From contig JAHHHQ010000050.1 in assembly GCA_019359285.1 (NCBI GenBank), positions 1 to 64,000 of the forward strand: DNA of 64,000 nucleotides, given 5' to 3'. Shown here piece by piece: positions 58,245 to 64,000 of the stretch (positions within the stretch are counted from its first letter, which is position 1; every line of letters begins with the position of its first letter). The DNA comes from Nodosilinea sp. WJT8-NPBG4 (lineage in GTDB: Bacteria > Cyanobacteriota > Cyanobacteriia > Phormidesmidales > Phormidesmidaceae). The position numbers and the translations under genes are program-made. The notes under the pieces were generated by a model. The model worked only from the letters and a program-made list of their open reading frames with translations, searched no databases and had not been told where the DNA came from.

Positions 58245-60698
58245 ATGGCTGTGCTAAAACCACTCTGGCTAAGGCTGAAGTTTGTGTTGCAAGCCCTGTG
58301 GTTTCTGAGATACTTTCCCTACGCGTTTTGGTACTCATGGCAGCGCGACCGGCGCGATCGCCCCTACCAAACCCCGCCAGCAACTGCCCCCACGCCCGTA
58401 GGCAAAGGGCTTCATGCCACCCCCACCGAGCGGGGCGCTGAGATTGAGTTTGAGCAGGCCTCCCTCGAACTCGCCTTCCTGACGCCAGATTTTATCCGCG
58501 TCACCTGGCAGCCCGGTCGGCTGCCTCTGCCCTACGGCCTAGCCGATCACCCCTGGCCCGCCGTCACCACCCATTTAGAGGAGCAGGCCCAGGGTTGGGT
58601 GCTCTCTAGCTCCGAACTCTCGATCAGTGTGGGATGGGACGGCAGCCTAGCGATCGCCGATCAGACCGGTCAGATCCGCCAAGAACTTCCGCCCCAGCGC
58701 CTGGGGGAGGGGTGGCAGCAGGCCACCTCCCTGCGGGATGAAGAGTGCTTCTACGGTCTGGGGGAACGGGCGGCGACCTTTAACCTGCGGCGGCCTGTAG
58801 TCTCAGAACGGAGCGGCCCAGCTCAAACTAAAACCTACCAGTTCTGGAACTACGACCCCGGCAACATCTACGAACCCGGCACCGACCCGATGTACATCTG
58901 CATTCCGGTGTACATGGGTCTGCACCGGCAGGGCAGCTATCTAGTGTTTTATGAAAACACCTTTCGGGGTGAGCTGCGGCTAGACCAGCAGGCCACCACC
59001 ACCTTCGAGGCCGGGGCCCTGCGCTACTACCTGGCAAGCGGCGCGCCGCCCCAGCTGATGCAGCGCTACACCCAGCTCACCGGGCGGGTACCTCTGCCGC
59101 CCCTCTGGGCCTTGGGATATCACCAATCGCACTGGGGCTATCGCACCGAGGCCACCCTACGCCAGGAGGTGCAAAACTTTCAGCAGCACGACCTGCCCCT
59201 TAGCGCCCTGCACGTGGATATTGACTGCCAGGTCAACCACCGCGCCTTCACCATCGACCCCCAGCGGTTCCCTAAGTTTCGGCAGTTTACGGCGGAGCTG
59301 GCGGCGGCTGGCGTGCGACTGATCGCGATCAACAATCCAGGCATTCAGCACAACCGCCACAGCAACCTGTTCCTAGAAGGGCAAATTCTCGACGCCTTTT
59401 GCACCTACGCCAACGGCGATCTGGTGGTAGCTCCAGTTTGGCCAGGGCGATCGGTCTTCCCCGACTTTACCGATCCGATCGTGCGAGATTGGTGGAGCCG
59501 CCAGTTCGCCTATCTGCTCCAGGCGGGAGTGGCCGGTTTCTGGAACGACATGAATGAGCCGGCGGCCTTTGTAGCCTGGGGCGACCCCACCCTCCCCCTG
59601 GCAACCCAGCACAATCTGGAGGGGCGCGGCGGTGACCACCGCGAAGCTCACAATGTCTATGGCATGCTCGAAACCCGCGCCGCCTTTGAAAGCCTGCAAC
59701 GCCATCGGCCCAATATTCGCCCCTTTGTAGTGACGCGATCGGGCTGGGCTGGGCTGCAGCGCTACGCCTGGACCTGGACTGGCGATATTGTTTCCACCTG
59801 GGAGGCGCTGCGTCAAACCGTGGCTACTGTTTTGGGCCTGGGGTTATCGGGGGTAGCCTTTTGCGGCCCAGATATTGGTGGATTTTTGGGCAATCCGGGG
59901 CCTGAGCTTTACCTGCGCTGGTTTCAGATGGCCACCTTTATGGTCTTTTACCGCACCCACAGTGCCGTCAGCGTGGGGCACCGCGCCCCCTGGACCTACG
60001 GCGAACCCTGCCTCAGCATTGCGCGCCGCTTTTTGCAGCTCCGGCATCAGCTGATGCCCTACCTCTATACCTTGGTGTGGGAGACCGCTGACCAGGGATA
60101 TCCCCCCGTGCGTCCACTGTTTTGGCTGAACCCGGCAGATGAAAGTCTGTGGAACCGGGAGGATGCCTTTTACCTGGGTGATGCGCTGCTGGTGTGCCCG
60201 GTGATGACCCAGGGTGAGCGCTGCCGCCAGGTCGCACTGCCCGCCGGAAATTGGTACAGCTTTTGGGATGACACGCTGTGGCGAGGTGGGCAAACCGTTG
60301 AGCTACCGGCACCGCTGGAGCAGATTCCCCTACTGGTAAGGGTGGGCAGTATTTTGCCCCTGGCCGAGGACGAGGACCTGACCCTGCACCTTTATCCGCA
60401 GGTCTTGGGACCGGATGGGAAGGGGGAAAGCCAGGGCCAACTCTATAGCGATGCTGGAGAAGGTTACGGCGACACGCGACTAGACCAGTGGCATCTGAGC
60501 CAGCAGGGGCAGTATTTAATTCTTACCTGGCGATCGCAGGGAGACTACGCATTTCCCTACGGACGGGTGAACCTGCACCTGCATGGACCGACTCTGGAGC
60601 AGGCCTGGGTAAATGGTCAGGAGGTAACGGTGGCAGGGCAAGTACTATCCGGTGCAGTCTTTGAGCAGATCAGTTTAAAGGTGCGGCAGGATGAATAA
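58245..60698 (+). CDS. Glycoside hydrolase family 31 alpha-glucosidase
   Basis: An 817-residue enzyme from ATG 58245; the frame extends to 57960 but overlaps the divergent gene and is not family-like. GH31 retaining glycosidases act on alpha-linked glucosides or xylosides. The nucleophile motif is GFWNDMNEPAAFVAWG, the acid/base region is WTGDIVSTWEALRQTVATV, and the N-terminal beta-sandwich holds FYGLGERA. A short hydrophobic N-terminus (LWLRLKFVLQALWFLRYFPY) could anchor it to the membrane, which is unusual for the family. Substrate unassigned; glycogen or maltosides are plausible in a cyanobacterium. Confidence 0.93.
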   Translation: MAVLKPLWLRLKFVLQALWFLRYFPYAFWYSWQRDRRDRPYQTPPATAPTPVGKGLHATPTERGAEIEFEQASLELAFLTPDFIRVTWQPGRLPLPYGLADHPWPAVTTHLEEQAQGWVLSSSELSISVGWDGSLAIADQTGQIRQELPPQRLGEGWQQATSLRDEECFYGLGERAATFNLRRPVVSERSGPAQTKTYQFWNYDPGNIYEPGTDPMYICIPVYMGLHRQGSYLVFYENTFRGELRLDQQATTTFEAGALRYYLASGAPPQLMQRYTQLTGRVPLPPLWALGYHQSHWGYRTEATLRQEVQNFQQHDLPLSALHVDIDCQVNHRAFTIDPQRFPKFRQFTAELAAAGVRLIAINNPGIQHNRHSNLFLEGQILDAFCTYANGDLVVAPVWPGRSVFPDFTDPIVRDWWSRQFAYLLQAGVAGFWNDMNEPAAFVAWGDPTLPLATQHNLEGRGGDHREAHNVYGMLETRAAFESLQRHRPNIRPFVVTRSGWAGLQRYAWTWTGDIVSTWEALRQTVATVLGLGLSGVAFCGPDIGGFLGNPGPELYLRWFQMATFMVFYRTHSAVSVGHRAPWTYGEPCLSIARRFLQLRHQLMPYLYTLVWETADQGYPPVRPLFWLNPADESLWNREDAFYLGDALLVCPVMTQGERCRQVALPAGNWYSFWDDTLWRGGQTVELPAPLEQIPLLVRVGSILPLAEDEDLTLHLYPQVLGPDGKGESQGQLYSDAGEGYGDTRLDQWHLSQQGQYLILTWRSQGDYAFPYGRVNLHLHGPTLEQAWVNGQEVTVAGQVLSGAVFEQISLKVRQDE

Positions 60699-60765
60699 TT
60701 AGGTCGAGGTGGCTTGAGAAATTGGCAGGCTTTTGGGGCGATCGCGCCTCGTCAACTACCCCCGC

Positions 60766-61275
60766 TCAATTCCCCATGTATGACTCGCCCGTCAGCGACA
60801 GTAGGAACAGCAACCCCATCCACAGCAGCAGCAGGCCATAGAAAATCAGCGCTAGGCTTTGCAGTAACAGCTTGAGCAACACCGGGCGCTGATTTTGCCG
60901 GCGGCTCATCGCTCGCAGCAACTCCAGGGCGGCCGCGATCACCAATATCAGGGTGGCGATCGCGGCTACTACCCAGCTGCTATAGAGCCCCGGCAGCGAC
61001 CGAGCCCCCAGCAGTGCAATTCCGGCGGCTACCCCCAGCAGCCCTGCCCCGATCAGCTCTGCGATCGTCAGCCCAGCCCTTGATGGCGCTAACCGGTGCT
61101 GGTGCAAAGCCTGCCGAGAGGTTAGAGCACCCTGCGCACCGGGGAGGGCCAACAGCACCAAGGTTCGAAGCGGGTGCGCCCAGGGAGCCTGCACTATGAA
61201 AAAAGCCACGACCATCGCGCCGATCAGAGTCAGCCCTGAGAGAAGCTGGGTTTTACCAGAACGGGGTTTACGCAA
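60766..61275 (-). CDS. Small membrane protein, unrecognised
   Basis: A 169-residue protein with about four hydrophobic helices (LLSGLTLIGAMVVAFFIVQA, GLLGVAAGIALLGA, WVVAAIATLILVIAAALELL, LLLQSLALIFYGLLLLWMGL). The ORF begins with TTG, and the true start could differ. No domain is recognised. It converges with the GH31 gene and lies 73 bp downstream of the ABC ATPase gene on the same strand, so it may be co-transcribed with it. Confidence 0.6.
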   Translation of the reverse strand: MRKPRSGKTQLLSGLTLIGAMVVAFFIVQAPWAHPLRTLVLLALPGAQGALTSRQALHQHRLAPSRAGLTIAELIGAGLLGVAAGIALLGARSLPGLYSSWVVAAIATLILVIAAALELLRAMSRRQNQRPVLLKLLLQSLALIFYGLLLLWMGLLFLLSLTGESYMGN

Positions 61276-61348
61276 GGTGCTTTCCCTATATTGGCGTGGC
61301 TCGTTGACGTGGATCTCTACGGTTGCGGATCTCTGCGGCTACAAAAGG

Positions 61349-62650
61349 TTAGCAGCTCCAAAGGGAGGCGTCACTTTCTGGATCAAACAGATGGGCTTTT
61401 TCGGAGGCGATCGCCAGCCACACCTCATCGCCAATTCGCACCACCTCGTCGGGGGGGATTTTGGCCAGCAGCGTTAGATCCTCGGTCTGCACCGTCAGGT
61501 AGGTCTCGCTGCCCAGGGCTTCCATGTGGGTGATGTGACCGCGAATATTTTTGGGTGCAGGTAGGGCCAAACTGAGGTGCTCGGGGCGAATGCCCAACAG
61601 TGCTTCGCGGTTGTCGTAGGGCAGCAGGCGATCGTCCCAACTACTGGGCAGCGACAGGCGAAACTCAGGATGCACCAGCAAAAATGGAGCCTGCACCTGC
61701 ACTGGAATCACGTTCATCGGCGGCGAGCCGATAAAGCCAGCCACAAAGCGATTGGCGGGGCGGTTATACAGCTCTAGCGGAGTGGCCACCTGCTGAATTT
61801 GGCCCAGGTTCATCACGGCGATCCGATGGCCCATGGTCATGGCCTCCACCTGGTCATGGGTGACGTAGATGGTGGTAATGCCCAGCTGCCGCTGCAAATT
61901 TACAATCTGGGCGCGGGTTTCCATCCGCAGTTTGGCATCCAGGTTTGACAGGGGCTCATCCATCAAAAACACCTGGGGGTTGCGAGCCATGGCTCGCCCC
62001 AGGGCCACCCGCTGCTTTTGCCCGCCCGAAAGCTGCCGGGGCTGGCGGTTGAGCAGCAGGTCAATTTGCAGCATCTTGGCCACGGCCCGCACCCGTTCGT
62101 CGATCAGTCGTTCGGCCTCAGAGACGTAGCGCAGGCTAGGGGGCAGCCGGCGCGTGATCGAGACTAGGGGTTTCTCCCACCAGCGGCTCTCGGTGAGCAG
62201 GCGCTCTAGCTCCTGGTTGGCGGGGGAGTCGCTGGGGGAAAGCTGCTTGCCCAACTCTAGGGAGGGCAAAGATTGTTCGAGGTCGGCCCCCATGCGGCGC
62301 AGACCAAAGGCGAGGTTGTCGTAGACCGTCAGGTGGGGGTAGAGGGCATAGCTCTGGAACACCATGGCGGTGTCGCGTAGCTTGGGGGGTAGGTCGTTGA
62401 CTTTGCGATCGCCCACCCAAATGATGCCTCCCGTAATCGCCTCCAGTCCCGAGATCAGCCGTAGCAGAGTGCTTTTGCCACAGCCCGAAGGGCCGACCAG
62501 CACCATAAACTCGCCGTCCTCAACAGTGAGGTTGATGCGCTTGAGCACCGCCGCTGTATCGTGGTCGGCCTCCAAAGTAGTCTCTGCCTCGTGGACTTGG
62601 CGAGACTTGGGGAAGGTTTTGTAGACGTTTTCGATTGCGACTTGGGCCAC
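61349..62650 (-). CDS. MalK/UgpC-type sugar ABC transporter ATPase with inserted segment
   Basis: A 433-residue ATPase of the carbohydrate-uptake-1 group, GTG start. Walker A is [21 protein letters not shown]-loop MVFQSYALYPHLTVYDNLAF, signature [17 protein letters not shown], Walker B FLMDEPLSNLDA and H-loop YVTHDQVEAMTMG. A C-terminal TOBE/OB region (about 300-430) is typical. About 55 extra residues (near 128-182, from LEQSLPSLELGKQLSPSDSP to RYVSEAERLIDERV) are inserted between the Q-loop and the signature. Another insertion of about 20 residues near 16-35 lengthens the N-terminal sheet. No permease gene is nearby, so it probably serves several permeases. Confidence 0.92.
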   Translation of the reverse strand: MAQVAIENVYKTFPKSRQVHEAETTLEADHDTAAVLKRINLTVEDGEFMVLVGPSGCGKSTLLRLISGLEAITGGIIWVGDRKVNDLPPKLRDTAMVFQSYALYPHLTVYDNLAFGLRRMGADLEQSLPSLELGKQLSPSDSPANQELERLLTESRWWEKPLVSITRRLPPSLRYVSEAERLIDERVRAVAKMLQIDLLLNRQPRQLSGGQKQRVALGRAMARNPQVFLMDEPLSNLDAKLRMETRAQIVNLQRQLGITTIYVTHDQVEAMTMGHRIAVMNLGQIQQVATPLELYNRPANRFVAGFIGSPPMNVIPVQVQAPFLLVHPEFRLSLPSSWDDRLLPYDNREALLGIRPEHLSLALPAPKNIRGHITHMEALGSETYLTVQTEDLTLLAKIPPDEVVRIGDEVWLAIASEKAHLFDPESDASLWSC

Positions 62651-62689
62651 GGCAGGTTGGGCGATGGAACTAAAGATTTACGGATAAAT

Positions 62690-63124
62690 TTAGAGGAAGG
62701 GGTTAGTAATCGTGAGTTGATCGAAAACCCTGAGATTGTTTTGCATATCCTCCGAGTAGAGAGTGGCTACATTGGCTGTTAAAGCGGCAGCAACAATCAA
62801 CCCATCCCAAAAAGACAGACTGTAGCAGTCACGGGTCTCAGACGCAAGGGTTAGCAGAGCCTGATCAGACGTGATTAGTCGACAGCCATTGTAAAAGTCT
62901 TGGATCAAGCTTTGAACTTGAGATTCATTAAATCGTGCTTTTTTGATGAGATTGACGCAAACCTCGTTAACTACCTGAATGCTGATAACAACCCCCGGAG
63001 CATCAATTAAGTGATTAGAAACTTGGGCTTTATGAAGATCTTCTGGGGTGGACTGACGATTTTTTAGCAGGGCATACAGCCAGATATTTGAGTCGAGGAA
63101 GTAGGTTTTAGAGGTTGCGGTCAT
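62690..63124 (-). CDS. PIN-domain toxin (VapC-like)
   Basis: A 144-residue PIN ribonuclease from ATG 63124. The acidic residues are visible in TYFLDSNIWLYALLKN (first Asp), SIQVVNEVCVNLIKKA (Glu), and SFWDGLIVAAALTANVATLYSEDMQ (two Asp/Glu). VapC toxins cleave specific tRNAs or rRNA. It overlaps the upstream antitoxin gene by 17 nt, as is usual for such pairs. A longer frame (to 63190) reads into the antitoxin gene and is not likely. Confidence 0.92.
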   Translation of the reverse strand: MTATSKTYFLDSNIWLYALLKNRQSTPEDLHKAQVSNHLIDAPGVVISIQVVNEVCVNLIKKARFNESQVQSLIQDFYNGCRLITSDQALLTLASETRDCYSLSFWDGLIVAAALTANVATLYSEDMQNNLRVFDQLTITNPFL

Positions 63125-63329
63125 GCGCTTCCTCGCGGCTAAGGGGCACGAAGTGATCGACCACGATAGGATTTTCGAGCAATTTTGCAATCAAGCCTGT
63201 CTTCGCCGTATTGAATTGAGTCGAAATCGTCACTTCGACCTGGTCAGTACCGCTTAGAGCTTGTTTGTATTCTGCAGGAATCTCTATCATCCCATCTTTG
63301 ATCGGCGCTTTGAACGTGATGAATGACAT
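63108..63329 (-). CDS. Antitoxin of the VapBC-like pair
   Basis: A 73-residue protein (MSFITFKAPIKDGMIEIPAE). The N-terminal strand pattern resembles AbrB-like swapped-hairpin antitoxins, and the C-terminal helix (ENPIVVDHFVPLSREEAHDR) would wrap the PIN toxin. A GAGG ribosome site precedes the ATG. The overlap with the toxin gene couples their translation. It is assigned to the toxin by position. Confidence 0.85.
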   Translation of the reverse strand: MSFITFKAPIKDGMIEIPAEYKQALSGTDQVEVTISTQFNTAKTGLIAKLLENPIVVDHFVPLSREEAHDRNL

Positions 63330-63423
63330 CGGTATTCCTCAGTTAAAGTTGAGTAGAACGTCATTCAACCTAAACCAGGTATTGACCTAGAACCAACGCC
63401 TACTCTACAAAACTATCCTATCT

Positions 63424-64000
63424 TTAGTCGGATGCCGCTCCATTGCTAGCATCTGGATCAAGCGCAGTTACACGAATTACCTGGGTGATGGTTTCGCCCT
63501 TGTTAGGTTTGACGATGCGATCGCTCTCCCCAGTCCTTCCTTGACGGGGCACCGATGCGATCGGGATGACGGCGGTGCGCTCAGCGCTGGTAAACACCGT
63601 CACGGCTTCTTTGGGGACTGCGGGCAGCAGCGCCATCAGGCTGTCAGTCTTGAGGCTAAATTGAAACGACTGAGTGCCAATGTCGCCGCGCTTGGCCACC
63701 CGCAAACCCTCTACCGGCAAACGCTTGGCATAGCCCGCCGCCGACACCAGCAGCAGGCAATCTTTGCTCGACTGCACGGCCACACAGCCGGTCAGGGTTT
63801 CTTGCTTGCCCATGCGAATGCCCTGGGGTCCTTGGGCGGCGCGGCCCATGACTTGCAGGTTGTCATCATCGATCGGGAAGCGCAGTAGTCGGCCACCGGT
63901 CGTTCCCAGTACCAGGTCATCGCCTGGCTCGGCCAGGGTGACGTAGGCCAGCTCGTCGCCGTCTTTGACTTTGATGGCGGTGAGGCCGCGTCCGGTAAGG
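63424..64000 (-). CDS. DNA gyrase/topoisomerase IV subunit A, C-terminal part (cut by window edge)
   Basis: The frame stays open to the window end. It shows the beta-propeller blade pattern of GyrA/ParC C-terminal domains: LTGRGLTAIKVKDGDELAYV, LVLGTTGGRLLRFPID, MGRAAQGPQGIRMGKQE and SAAGYAKRLPVEGLRVAKRG. The catalytic tyrosine and N-terminal domains are outside the window. GyrA and ParC cannot be told apart without the rest, though gyrA is more likely in cyanobacteria. The C-terminal tail ends in DPDASNGAASD. Confidence 0.85.
   Translation of the reverse strand, partial: LTGRGLTAIKVKDGDELAYVTLAEPGDDLVLGTTGGRLLRFPIDDDNLQVMGRAAQGPQGIRMGKQETLTGCVAVQSSKDCLLLVSAAGYAKRLPVEGLRVAKRGDIGTQSFQFSLKTDSLMALLPAVPKEAVTVFTSAERTAVIPIASVPRQGRTGESDRIVKPNKGETITQVIRVTALDPDASNGAASD

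Overview
The window is a piece of a cyanobacterial chromosome. The evidence is psbK (photosystem II), a PCP-reductase-domain peptide, a CrtL-type lycopene cyclase, a monocistronic groEL2 under a CIRCE operator, a fused Bgt-type amino-acid transporter, GUN4 domains and a KaiB domain. The palindrome GCGATCGC (HIP1) is also very frequent. GC-rich codon use, many Uma2 genes and dispersed palindromes suggest a filamentous Leptolyngbya/Nodosilinea/Phormidium-like lineage, but I cannot name a genus. Most genes are housekeeping genes, with a few short accessory islets.

Layout. 0-9 kb: the tail of an IS5-type transposase, uvrB, a HipA-like kinase/DUF3037 pair, a PepSY membrane protein, a membrane-anchored P450, a UspA protein, a small HNH protein and rpsD. 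9-12 kb: divergent bgtA and bgtB, then a frameshifted tfoX. 12.4-16.4 kb: tsaB, then a response regulator/glutaredoxin-like/thioredoxin-reductase-like fusion overlapping a cNMP-domain histidine kinase. 16.4-17.3 kb: an islet holding a gene broken by a TGA codon. 17.5-20.3 kb: CobT-like protein, DUF2232 and a Crp/Fnr regulator. 20.7-27.8 kb: a 2381-residue protein with an N-terminal coiled coil, about 1450 residues of acidic repeats and a C-terminal Hsp70/actin-like ATPase.

27.9-31.2 kb is an accessory stretch with two Uma2 genes and a Gly/Cys-tailed DUF6559-like protein downstream of three 41-bp tandem repeats. 31-35 kb: an RpoD-family sigma factor, the PCP-reductase peptide, dps and a His-rich CDF metal exporter. 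35-38.4 kb: three genes on the minus strand, two with GUN4 domains and one a GUN4-less paralogue. 38.6-42 kb: psbK, tgt, an ArsR with a CxCxxC metal site and an animal-type heme peroxidase. 42-50.6 kb: carB, an AbiV-like gene, groEL2, corA and apt. 50.6-58 kb: a PrsW-like protein, crtL, pilT overlapping a KaiB-domain gene, a CAX antiporter and an unrecognised 477-residue protein. 58-64 kb: a GH31 glucosidase, a membrane protein, a MalK/UgpC-type ATPase with an inserted segment, a VapBC-like pair and the C-terminal end of gyrA/parC.

The best candidates for undescribed biology are the GUN4 trio (35.1-38.4 kb), the giant Hsp70-like protein with its DLF-motif array and four-fold 159-bp tandem repeat (20.7-27.8 kb), the fused redox/response-regulator two-component pair (13.3-16.3 kb), the pilT/KaiB-domain gene pair (53.0-55.2 kb) and the 41-bp repeats upstream of the DUF6559-like gene (29.2-29.9 kb). 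No tRNA, rRNA or CRISPR array was seen.
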